DNA of 6,135 bases from Candidatus Methanophagales archaeon (GCA_030621535.1 JAUXHM010000071.1:1-6135); one strand, 5' to 3'. Positions 1-5,728 are shown, counted from the stretch's first letter. Translations and numbers: made by a program. Notes: generated by a model not told the origin, from the letters alone.

Positions 1-20
1 CAAAAATATGTTTTCTTTAA

Positions 21-49
21 TAAACTTTTCTTTTGTAAAGAAAAGTTTA
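21..49. repeat. Perfect 13-bp AT-rich inverted repeat abutting the cobY start
   Basis: Positions 21-33 (TAAACTTTTCTTT) and 37-49 are exact reverse complements with only TGT between them, and the right arm ends directly before the ATG at 50. It could be a transcription-stop hairpin of an upstream gene outside the window, a dispersed palindrome, or a structure affecting cobY expression. The sequence TTTAATAAA at about 17-25 could also act as a weak TATA box for a leaderless cobY transcript, so the roles cannot be separated from this window. Confidence 0.75.
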
Positions 50-673
50 ATGATAGCGATAATCCTTGCAGGCGGGAAGAGCAGCAGATTAGGAGAAGGA
101 AAAGAAAAGGCACTTATAAAGATAGACCGAAGTGGAAGTGAAAGCGAAACCCAGAAACGGCTAATAGATTTGGTGGTAGAAAACGTGCGAGAATCAAAAG
201 CGGAAGATTTCCTCGTGGCTATCTCGAAAAACACACCGAAAACCGCGGAATATTGCAAATCGCAGGATTATGTGCTATTAGAAACACCTGGAAAAGGATA
301 CCATGTGGATTTACGATATTTGCTTGCACGTTATCCGGAATTTGTATCCGTCGCATGTGACATCGCTTTCCTGAAAACCGCGCACATCAATTCAATTATT
401 GATTTTTACATTCACAATGACTCTGGCGGAGGCAATAGTATTACAGGCGCAGTTCCGCAGGATATAATCCCTCCTTATGTGGTTCCATCGTACGTATTTG
501 AACACGATGGGCGGAAATTAGTTGCAGTTGGCTTGAACATCGTTACCAAGGGGAGAAAGAATTTACCTTTTGTGTTTAATGACCCGTTGCTCGCGATAAA
601 TATAAATACACCTCGTGATTTAGAAATAGTGAAGGCAAAGGTGAAGGGCGATGCAAGAAAGAATAATTTTTGA
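50..673 (+). CDS. cobY: GTP:adenosylcobinamide-phosphate guanylyltransferase CobY
   Basis: CobY transfers GMP from GTP to adenosylcobinamide phosphate, giving AdoCbi-GDP, the activated corrinoid for nucleotide-loop assembly. It is the archaeal, non-orthologous replacement for bacterial CobU. The 207-residue protein opens with a nucleotidyltransferase loop, LAGGKSSRLG (residues 6-15), followed by a Lys-rich stretch ending KALIKI. It continues with NTPKT (61-65), GKGY (81-84), a metal-binding-type Asp in SVACDIAFL (D104), GLNIV (161-165) and a C-terminal ININTPRDLEIV. This order and length match CobY as I remember it from methanogens. The ATG at 50 is preferred over the in-frame ATG at 8, because it puts the glycine-rich loop at the extreme N-terminus and the extra 14 residues would be encoded by an AT-rich palindrome. 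No clear Shine-Dalgarno sequence precedes it. The neighbouring cobT acts in the same pathway. Confidence 0.88.
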   Translation: MIAIILAGGKSSRLGEGKEKALIKIDRSGSESETQKRLIDLVVENVRESKAEDFLVAISKNTPKTAEYCKSQDYVLLETPGKGYHVDLRYLLARYPEFVSVACDIAFLKTAHINSIIDFYIHNDSGGGNSITGAVPQDIIPPYVVPSYVFEHDGRKLVAVGLNIVTKGRKNLPFVFNDPLLAININTPRDLEIVKAKVKGDARKNNF

Positions 674-678
674 TAATC

Positions 679-810
679 GGACGCAGATGAACGCAGATAA
701 TCAGGATTTTAAATAGAACTTAATTTTGGCACTAAACCGGAAGTTAAACGTAAGGCATTTGATAATTTGAGGAAATAGTTTTCTGCGTAAATCCGCGTAA
801 ATCTGCGTCC
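679..810. repeat. 132-bp intergenic element with inverted ends (GGACGCAGAT...ATCTGCGTCC)
   Basis: The ends GGACGCAGAT (679-688) and ATCTGCGTCC (801-810) are a perfect 10-bp inverted repeat. Over 22 bases the two ends agree at 17 positions. Each end is built from short tandem units of the type ACGCAGAT / ATCTGCGT (ACGCAGATGAACGCAGAT on the left, TGCGTAAATCCGCGTAAATC on the right). The middle is AT-rich and has no ORF. The element starts five bases after the cobY stop. It looks like a MITE-like or REP-like dispersed repeat. No transposase and no target duplication were seen at its edges. Confidence 0.65.
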
Positions 811-830
811 TAAATAGGTAGATGTTATGC

Positions 831-838
831 TTTATATA
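831..838 (+). promoter_or_regulatory. TATA box for a leaderless cobT transcript
   Basis: TTTATATA matches the archaeal box A consensus. Its centre is about 26 bases before the ATG at 861, the usual TATA-to-start-site distance. Transcription would therefore begin at or next to the start codon. The bases just before the ATG (CAACAAAAACC) contain no Shine-Dalgarno sequence, as expected for a leaderless mRNA. Confidence 0.6.
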
Positions 839-860
839 CAAATATTATACAACAAAAACC

Positions 861-1934
861 ATGAACAGAATAGAAGAAACCATAGGAAAGATTGAACCGT
901 TAGACGGAACAGCAATGGAATCCGCGAGGGCACGGCAAGATATGCTCACGAAACCACTGGGCAGTCTGGGCATTCTGGAAGACCTTTCGGTGAAAATCGC
1001 CGGCATTACCGGGAATTACATACCCCAGATAAACGACAAGGTAATAATAACAATGGTGGGTGACCATGGCATTGTAGATGAAGGCGTGAGCGCGTATCCA
1101 AGGGATGTAACACCGCAAATGGTTTATAATTTCTTAAGCGGCGGTGCGGGAATAAACGTGCTTGCAAAACATGCCGGTGGACGGGTTGTGGTCGTGGACA
1201 TGGGCGTGGCGGCGGATATTGAACTCGCACAAGAGCACGCAGGAGGGTTCATAGACAAGAAAATCGGTTATGGGACCGCTAACATGGCAAAAGGAGCGGC
1301 GATGACTTATGACGATGCGAAAAGGACAATAGAAGCGGGAATAGACGTTCTGGAGAATGAGATAGAGCGCGGCATGGACATCGTGGGTGTGGGTGACATG
1401 GGAATAGGAAATACAGCAGCCAGTAGTGCTATTGCCGCGTTCATCACAGACAAGCCGGCTGAGTCCGTAACCGGGCGTGGAACGGGTCTGGATGACGAAG
1501 GGTTAAAGATGAAGGTGGAGACGATAAAAAATGCTTTAGAGGTTAATAAACCCGATAGAAATGACGCAATCGACATATTAGCGAAATTAGGCGGGTTTGA
1601 GATAGGCGGCATGGCTGGCGTGATGCTCGCTGCTGCATCACACCGAATTCCTGTTGTCGTTGATGGTTTCATTTCAGGCGCCGCAGCGCTTATCGCATAC
1701 GAAATCAGTCCGAAGTTAAAGGATTATCTCATTGCATCGCATCTATCCGTTGAATCAGGTCATCAAGCTATTTTGGATTACCTCGGACTCGAACCTTTAT
1801 TCAATCTGAATATGCGACTCGGGGAAGGCACGGGAGCAGCGTTGGGAATAAGCCTCGTGGATGCGTCATGTAAAGTACTGCGTGAGATGGCTACATTTGA
1901 AGAAGCAGGTGTTTCAGAGAAAAGTTCTGAGTGA
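861..1934 (+). CDS. cobT: Nicotinate-nucleotide--dimethylbenzimidazole phosphoribosyltransferase CobT
   Basis: CobT moves the phosphoribosyl group of nicotinate mononucleotide onto a lower-ligand base such as 5,6-dimethylbenzimidazole. The resulting alpha-ribazole phosphate is joined to AdoCbi-GDP in cobamide synthesis. The 357-residue protein has the family landmarks in order: [14 protein letters not shown] (29-42), [22 protein letters not shown] (68-88, not quoted in full elsewhere), [10 protein letters not shown] (178-187), [14 protein letters not shown] (205-218), [20 protein letters not shown] (246-265), [11 protein letters not shown] (292-302) and RLGEGTGAA (319-327). E322 in the last motif is the counterpart of the known catalytic glutamate (E317 in Salmonella). 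The wording of the motifs is that of the bacterial-type family rather than the usual archaeal CobT. The ATG at 861 is chosen over 822: it sits at the right distance from a TATA box, and the longer form would translate the box itself. The last dozen residues are low-complexity and probably unstructured. Confidence 0.93.
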   Translation: MNRIEETIGKIEPLDGTAMESARARQDMLTKPLGSLGILEDLSVKIAGITGNYIPQINDKVIITMVGDHGIVDEGVSAYPRDVTPQMVYNFLSGGAGINVLAKHAGGRVVVVDMGVAADIELAQEHAGGFIDKKIGYGTANMAKGAAMTYDDAKRTIEAGIDVLENEIERGMDIVGVGDMGIGNTAASSAIAAFITDKPAESVTGRGTGLDDEGLKMKVETIKNALEVNKPDRNDAIDILAKLGGFEIGGMAGVMLAAASHRIPVVVDGFISGAAALIAYEISPKLKDYLIASHLSVESGHQAILDYLGLEPLFNLNMRLGEGTGAALGISLVDASCKVLREMATFEEAGVSEKSSE

Positions 1935-1946
1935 GGAAAAGGGCAC

Positions 1947-2092
1947 GCACAGTCTAAAAATCAAGTGATTTATCACCGCCGAGAGCGCGAAATCAGAGGT
2001 TTAGTTTATTAGCGGTTCAGCTCGTTAGCTAAACATCCAAATCTCTAAACCTCTAAACCGCTATCTTCTGTGTGCTCTGCGGTGGAATTTAA
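1947..2092 (+). repeat. Intergenic repeat B, copy 1 (146 bp)
   Basis: The first 42 bases (1947-1988) match 5729-5770 at 39 positions, and the last 25 bases (2068-2092) match 5834-5858 at 22 positions. Both copies are in the same orientation, with diverged middles of different length. The outer parts CACCGCCGAGAGC (left) and GCTCTGCGGTGG (right) are imperfect inverted repeats. The core adds a perfect 10-bp inverted repeat, AGAGGTTTAG (1995-2004) / CTAAACCTCT (2045-2054), and AGCGGTT (2011-2017) / AACCGCT (2056-2062), so the transcript could fold in alternative ways. It fills the gap between the convergent cobT and ABC permease genes, where it could also serve as a two-way transcription stop. 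No ORF is seen in it. Confidence 0.8.
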
Positions 2093-2101
2093 CAAATAGA
2101 C

Positions 2102-2884
2102 TCACCTTTCCACCTCAGTGCTCTCGAATAAATAAGAACCTATGCTTACCATTCCAATTGAAGCTGCGAAAACCACAATAAAATCGAGCAATACGGAAAA
2201 TCCTGAAGCCTCTGCTCCAAGCAAAACGCCTCTTAAGCCATCCACGCCATACGTTAACGGATTAGCATAACAAACCGGAACCAGCCAGGATGGCAATGCT
2301 TCTACCGGGAACAAAGCACCAGAGAGTAAAAAAATTGGGAACATGACGAAGTTTATTATCAGTGAAAAACCTTGCATGTCGCGCATTCGTGAAGCGAAGA
2401 TCAAGCCCAACCCGATAAAAGTAAATGAAATCAAGCACATGAACCCCACCGCGAGAATAACGGGAATCACACCTGTAATTTTAAAGCCCAGCAAAGGCAA
2501 CGTGCTTAGCGCTAAGATTAAAATCCCCTGCATTACGGAAACGGTACTGCCGCCTGCTATCCTTCCCAAGACGATAGAAAGTCTCGATACCGGTGCCACC
2601 ATCACCTCCTTAAGAAATCCGAATTCCTTATCCCAGAGAACGGAAATGCCTGCGAACATCGAACTGAAAAGTATGGTCATTCCTATTATCCCGGGTGTGA
2701 GAAACTCAACATAATTTATGCCTGCCGGTATTCCCGGTATGGATGCGTGCCCAAAACCTAAGCCCATGAATGCGAGGAAGAATATTGGCATCCCTAATGC
2801 GCCAACGACCCTGCTCTTTGTTCTCCACATCCCTTTCATCTCCCTGAGCCACAGCACGTAGATTGCCTGCCAACTTATTGCCAT
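2102..2884 (-). CDS. ABC-2 type transporter permease (DrrB-like)
   Basis: This is the membrane subunit of an ABC exporter; its partner is most likely the ATPase at 4769-5707. The 260-residue protein begins with a cytoplasmic amphipathic segment, WQAIYVLWLREMKGMWR, typical of ABC-2 permeases. It then has about six hydrophobic helices (near 26-45, 62-84, 106-132, 137-163, 174-197 and 230-251). The segment EFGFLKEVMVAPVSR (87-101) and the late YANPLTYGVDGLRGVLLG (206-223) are conserved in the DrrB/NodJ-type group. The ATG at 2884 is preferred over the TTG three codons upstream, because AGGAG on the minus strand (2898-2894) lies nine bases before the ATG but abuts the TTG. The substrate cannot be read from the sequence; antibiotics, lipids or polysaccharides are exported by relatives. 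It is detached from its ATPase gene by an inserted block, so it probably relies on its own promoter. Confidence 0.88.
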   Translation of the reverse strand: MAISWQAIYVLWLREMKGMWRTKSRVVGALGMPIFFLAFMGLGFGHASIPGIPAGINYVEFLTPGIIGMTILFSSMFAGISVLWDKEFGFLKEVMVAPVSRLSIVLGRIAGGSTVSVMQGILILALSTLPLLGFKITGVIPVILAVGFMCLISFTFIGLGLIFASRMRDMQGFSLIINFVMFPIFLLSGALFPVEALPSWLVPVCYANPLTYGVDGLRGVLLGAEASGFSVLLDFIVVFAASIGMVSIGSYLFESTEVER

Positions 2885-2932
2885 TTTCTCCAACTCCTTT
2901 TACTATTGTATTGGACACCGGAAATCAAAAAG

Positions 2933-2943
2933 CTTTTATGTAT
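2933..2943 (-). promoter_or_regulatory. Possible TATA box of the ABC permease gene
   Basis: On the minus strand the sequence reads ATACATAAAAG, an AT-rich box-A-like stretch. A start about 26 bases downstream (near 2911) would give a leader of about 27 bases containing the AGGAG ribosome binding site before the ATG at 2884. The match to consensus is only fair. The site matters because the permease no longer lies directly behind its ATPase gene. Confidence 0.35.
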
Positions 2944-2954
2944 CGGGAGGGTAT

Positions 2955-3056
2955 GTGAATAACATAATGCAGGCTCAGTATGTCAAACATGAGGTATGTG
3001 ACTTAAAGTCTAGCGGAAGAGTATTTTTCATGGGAGGGTTTTTAAAGAGTGCATGA
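2955..3056 (+). CDS. Possible 33-codon small ORF upstream of the PIN gene
   Basis: A GTG at 2955 (or ATG at 2967) opens a frame ending at TGA 3054-3056. The product would be MNNIMQAQYVKHEVCDLKSS followed by a short tail ending GGFLKSA. GGGAGGG (2945-2951) precedes the GTG by only three bases, and the stop overlaps an in-frame ATG of the PIN reading frame as ATGA. It could be a leader peptide, the remnant of an antitoxin, or chance. I recognise no domain. The PIN gene has a better start further downstream, which weakens the coupling argument. Confidence 0.2.
   Translation: MNNIMQAQYVKHEVCDLKSSGRVFFMGGFLKSA
3038..3046 (+). promoter_or_regulatory. Possible TATA box for the PIN-HNH-nuclease cassette
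   Basis: GTTTTTAAA is AT-rich and box-A-like. A start about 26 bases downstream (near 3068) would leave a leader of about 33 bases that carries the GGAGG at 3089-3093 and then the TTG at 3101. No comparable box was noted between the three cassette genes, so they may share this promoter. The call rests on position and composition only. Confidence 0.3.
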
Positions 3057-3088
3057 AAAAAGATGATGGAAGCTGTGTGTCGATAAAT

Positions 3089-3093
3089 GGAGG
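3089..3093 (+). promoter_or_regulatory. Shine-Dalgarno GGAGG deciding a TTG start
   Basis: GGAGG lies seven bases before TTG 3101, an ideal spacing. The alternative in-frame ATG at 3053 has its nearest purine-rich stretch (GGGAGGG, 3032-3038) 14 bases away. This site is the main reason to start the PIN protein at TTG 3101. Confidence 0.65.
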
Positions 3094-3100
3094 AAATAAA

Positions 3101-3616
3101 TTGAAACCCATCATTGGATATTTAGATAGTAATGTTTTTATTAAATATTATCGAGAGTCGGAAAAAGGACACAAAGAATCAAAAGAGTTTATTGATAATC
3201 ATTATGGGTATCTCTATATTTCTCCAATCACATTAGGTGAAGTGATTAATGTGTTAAAGAATCGAAAAGACATCCCTAAAAATGATTTAGAAAAAATTGT
3301 AAGAGACATTTCTATAAAGGTAAGTTCCAATAATCTAAAAATAGCATGGATTTCTTATAGTGAAAGCTTGAAAATTCATGAAATGGTAAATCATTATTTA
3401 AATACGTACCCAAAATTGTTGAAAAGTCCAACTGATGCATTTCATTTAGCCACAATTCATCTCCAAATTAAAGGACCAACAGCGCCTTGGAGGCCTTACA
3501 TAGCAACATCTGATAAAGATTTTATAATTATACTCGAAAAAGAAGGCTATCCAGTATTCAATCCTGAAGAATTGAGTTGGAAAGAATTTGTGGAGGAATA
3601 TTCTGAAAGAGAATAG
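3101..3616 (+). CDS. PIN-domain protein (VapC-like putative ribonuclease)
   Basis: PIN domains are Mg-dependent RNases, often toxins that cut tRNA or mRNA. All expected acidic residues of the fold are visible in the 171-residue protein: D9 in YLDSNVFIKYY, E47 in TLGEV, D112 in SPTDAFHLATIH, and D138 (with D140) in ATSDKDF. It is therefore probably catalytically intact. It is somewhat longer than the usual 130-150 residues, with an extra C-terminal segment rich in Glu. Starting at TTG 3101 puts the first Asp at residue 9, as is normal for PIN proteins; the ATG at 3053 would add 16 atypical residues. No VapB-type antitoxin gene is next to it, only a doubtful 33-codon frame upstream. It is AT-rich (bases 3121-3180 hold 16 G+C of 60), unlike cobT or the ABC genes, and runs opposite to the ABC genes. 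It could be a lone toxin or a nuclease of a larger cassette. Confidence 0.82.
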   Translation: MKPIIGYLDSNVFIKYYRESEKGHKESKEFIDNHYGYLYISPITLGEVINVLKNRKDIPKNDLEKIVRDISIKVSSNNLKIAWISYSESLKIHEMVNHYLNTYPKLLKSPTDAFHLATIHLQIKGPTAPWRPYIATSDKDFIIILEKEGYPVFNPEELSWKEFVEEYSERE

Positions 3617-3681
3617 ATGAAAGAGCTTGCAAGTGGGGTAAAGTGGCTGGGATAATAGGTGTGGAAAAAGAGTGAAGAAGA

Positions 3682-4140
3682 ATGAAGAAATGTGATATAT
3701 GCGGCAATGAACACTCTGAAAGTACGATATCATGCGCACCATGTCAAAAAATAATTTCTAAACACGATAAAAAACTTACAACCTCTAAATTAAGAGACGC
3801 CCTAAGTGCTACATGTGATAAAGAAAAGAGTAAGGGGGATGAACGATATTTTAAATGCTTTTACACAGGCATTACGAGTGAATTCAATCCCACAACAGAA
3901 GCAGGTTTAGATCCTTTGATACATGCTCTTGTATTGACAATTGACCATGAAAATCCTGAAGATCCTAATTCTCGCCTTGTTGTTTCGTTAAATCTCATCA
4001 ACCAAATGAAAAGTAAGCTTCCGCCGGACAAATTTAAGCAAATAGTAATTGCTTTAGGCAAATATTTTAATAAGGAGATAGAACAAGAAGATTTTGAAAA
4101 TAAGTTCAAACAACTTTTTGGGGTGTATCAAAAAAAATGA
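3682..4140 (+). CDS. Zinc-ribbon protein with HNH-like nuclease motif, uncharacterised
   Basis: The 152-residue protein begins with two CxxC knuckles (C4/C7 and C18/C21), a small zinc ribbon that could bind nucleic acid or a partner. After a charged linker comes KCFYTGI (58-64). Then LTIDHENPEDP (85-95) supplies the Asp-His typical of HNH nucleases, followed by LVVSLNLINQMKSKL (99-113) with an Asn-x-x-Lys arrangement. This resembles a beta-beta-alpha metal-type HNH domain, although the final His is not obvious (K110 or K112 stands in its place). The C-terminal 35 residues look helical and charged. The ATG at 3682 is preceded by only a weak AGAAGA. It follows the PIN gene by 65 bases and precedes the next gene by 70 bases, all on one strand. 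I recognise the pattern as HNH-like but know of no assigned function. A structural zinc protein without nuclease activity is the main alternative. Confidence 0.55.
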   Translation: MKKCDICGNEHSESTISCAPCQKIISKHDKKLTTSKLRDALSATCDKEKSKGDERYFKCFYTGITSEFNPTTEAGLDPLIHALVLTIDHENPEDPNSRLVVSLNLINQMKSKLPPDKFKQIVIALGKYFNKEIEQEDFENKFKQLFGVYQKK

Positions 4141-4142
4141 GT

Positions 4143-4168
4143 CTGAAACGGATACCCCGGACTTTCAG
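4143..4168 (+). repeat. Short hairpin in a GC-rich spacer
   Basis: CTGAAA (4143-4148) and TTTCAG (4163-4168) are inverted repeats, with CGG and CCG able to extend the stem across a bulge. The spacer 4149-4192 has 29 G+C of 44, in sharp contrast to the AT-rich genes on either side. It may be a processing site, a weak stop between two genes, or the trace of a sequence junction. Confidence 0.35.
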
Positions 4169-4199
4169 TCTGAGTGTAGCGCGGACGGGGCGAAAAAGA

Positions 4200-4204
4200 G
4201 AGGT
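4200..4204 (+). promoter_or_regulatory. Shine-Dalgarno GAGGT setting the start at 4211
   Basis: GAGGT lies six bases before ATG 4211. It favours this start over the in-frame ATG at 4094, which would overlap the previous gene by 47 bases and translate the GC-rich spacer. Confidence 0.6.
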
Positions 4205-4210
4205 AGTATA

Positions 4211-4756
4211 ATGAACACAAATGCTGTAACTGAAATTGTAATTGAGGCATTGAAGAAAGTGAACAATCCACGTTTCTTTAAAACCGAAAGGGGATATCAA
4301 GGTCGATTTGCCTGTGCTATGTATGAGGTTATGGATAATAAGGGAATATTTCCAGATGATGCAATCCTCGAAGAGGAATATCAAAAGAGACTGAATGAAC
4401 ACGGAACTGGACAACGACCAGATATTATAGTTCATATACCTACAGAAATCAGTGGATTAGCCAATACTACTAAAAACAACTTTGTTGTATTTGCATTCAA
4501 GAAGAACGCAACATTAAAGAAAGCAGGGGAGGATTTTTATAAGTTAGACATTATGTTTAAAGAATTAGAGTATCCTCTTGGCATTTTCATTAATATAGGG
4601 ACACTTCATACCCCCATAGATAAATATAGAGGAAATTACAAAGAGAGGCTTCACTTTTTCAGTGTGGTAATGAAAAATGTAGAACTAAAAATAGTTCATG
4701 CCTTCTTTAATAATGCTCAAATTGAAAAACGGAACATTTCGGTTGATACTCAATGA
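4211..4756 (+). CDS. PD-(D/E)XK-nuclease-like protein, uncharacterised, acidic residue replaced
   Basis: I know no assigned function for this 181-residue protein. Its layout resembles small PD-(D/E)XK nucleases: an N-terminal helix with a conserved-looking TERGYQGRF (25-33, with E26), then EEEYQKRLNEHGTGQRPDII (54-73) containing the RPD motif (D71). A beta strand follows, FVVFAFKKNA (91-100), where family members would carry Glu-x-Lys. Here the expected Glu is Ala (A95, codon GCA, one base from GAA) while K97 is kept. A second strand, YPLGIFINIG (121-130), follows as in such folds. The protein may be an inactive, binding-only relative, or the acidic residue may be supplied elsewhere. It is AT-rich (bases 4441-4500 hold 18 G+C of 60). 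It is the last of three same-strand genes and ends only 12 bases from the convergent ABC ATPase stop. Confidence 0.5.
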   Translation: MNTNAVTEIVIEALKKVNNPRFFKTERGYQGRFACAMYEVMDNKGIFPDDAILEEEYQKRLNEHGTGQRPDIIVHIPTEISGLANTTKNNFVVFAFKKNATLKKAGEDFYKLDIMFKELEYPLGIFINIGTLHTPIDKYRGNYKERLHFFSVVMKNVELKIVHAFFNNAQIEKRNISVDTQ

Positions 4757-4768
4757 ATATCGGTAAAC

Positions 4769-5707
4769 TTAGTCCCTTATCCTCCTCCCCGTGAAATGCA
4801 AGAACACATCCTCCAGGCTCGGTTTCCTCAAATTCACTGATTTTATCTCTATTCCTGATTTCTTCGCAACCTCCATAATCGCAGGAATTCTTAAATCGCC
4901 TCTCTCCATCCTCAACGTTACAAAATCATCGTGTTTTCTGAACTCGGTAACGAAATCAAGCTTTTTGAAAACTTCCACGTTATAACTCCCCGTATTCATC
5001 CCCAAACTCACTAAATCCGAACCTATCAAATCCTTCAGGTTTTTCAGTGTGTCAAGAGCAATTATCTTACCTCGGTCCATAATTCCCACACGATCACAAA
5101 GATAATCCGCTTCTTCCATGTGATGCGTGGTCAATACAATCGTTACTCCTTCGCTGTCGTTCAACTCCCGTATGTAATCCCATATTCGTCTCCTCGTGTG
5201 CGTATCCAATCCCAGAGTGGGTTCGTCTAAGAAAAGGACTTTTGGATAGTGAATAAAGCATCTTGCAAGTTCTAAACGGCGTTTCATACCTCCTGAATAC
5301 TTATCCACCGCCACGTCCGCTTTGTCCTCCAGTTCAACGAGCTTTAACACCTCTTCTATCCTATCCTCTCTTGCTTTCCTCCCTATTCCGTATATCCTGG
5401 CATGAAAATCCAGATTCTCCCTTCCTGTTAATCTCCAGTCCAAAGAGGGTTCTTGAAAAACAATCCCTATGCTCTTCCTCACGCTGTCCTTCTCCTTACC
5501 GATATCAAACCCCGCAACCCTTGCCGTTCCCGAAGTGGGCTTCAGCAGAGTGGTCAGTATTTTTATCGCAGTTGTCTTTCCTGCCCCATTAGGACCGAGT
5601 AAAGCAAATATCTCGCCGCTTTCCACATTAAAAGAAATATGGTCAACGGCAGCGAAGCCATTGCCTCGATACCTCTTCACTAAGTCCTTTACTTCTATTG
5701 CCTCCAT
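4769..5707 (-). CDS. ABC transporter ATP-binding protein (DrrA-like)
   Basis: This is the nucleotide-binding subunit of an ABC-2 exporter, working at the inner face of the membrane with the permease at 2102-2884. The 312-residue protein contains a complete ATPase: Walker A GPNGAGKTT (38-46), Q-loop Q85, signature YSGGMKRR (137-144), Walker B VLFLDEP (157-163) followed by the D-loop, and the H-switch H195 in TTHH. The remaining 100 residues form the C-terminal domain of the daunorubicin-resistance type, ending in PSLEDVFLHFTGRR. The ATG at 5707 (or GTG at 5710) is chosen because the family begins close to AIEVKDLVKRY. A longer frame to 5758 would run into the repeat upstream and add a hydrophobic peptide. 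No Shine-Dalgarno sequence is visible, so the mRNA may be leaderless. A TATA-like TTTTTAGA within repeat B copy 2 (minus strand, about 5744-5737) lies near the right distance. The reading frame is intact although the gene is separated from its permease. Confidence 0.92.
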   Translation of the reverse strand: MEAIEVKDLVKRYRGNGFAAVDHISFNVESGEIFALLGPNGAGKTTAIKILTTLLKPTSGTARVAGFDIGKEKDSVRKSIGIVFQEPSLDWRLTGRENLDFHARIYGIGRKAREDRIEEVLKLVELEDKADVAVDKYSGGMKRRLELARCFIHYPKVLFLDEPTLGLDTHTRRRIWDYIRELNDSEGVTIVLTTHHMEEADYLCDRVGIMDRGKIIALDTLKNLKDLIGSDLVSLGMNTGSYNVEVFKKLDFVTEFRKHDDFVTLRMERGDLRIPAIMEVAKKSGIEIKSVNLRKPSLEDVFLHFTGRRIRD

Positions 5708-5728
5708 CACATTAAATAGTATAATGAG

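Noticed and set aside
8..49. Longer start for CobY at ATG 8
   Set aside because: The extra 14 residues come from the AT-rich palindrome; the nucleotidyltransferase loop should be at the extreme N-terminus.
1307..1672. Minus-strand open frames within cobT and plus-strand frames within the ABC genes
   Set aside because: They are shadows of strongly supported genes, with no domain patterns or start signals of their own.
3617..3655. Twelve-codon frame directly after the PIN stop
   Set aside because: No ribosome binding site and too short to judge; likely chance.
2102..5707. ABC transporter inactivated by the insertion
   Set aside because: Both ABC reading frames and all ATPase motifs are intact, and the permease has its own ribosome binding site and a possible TATA box.
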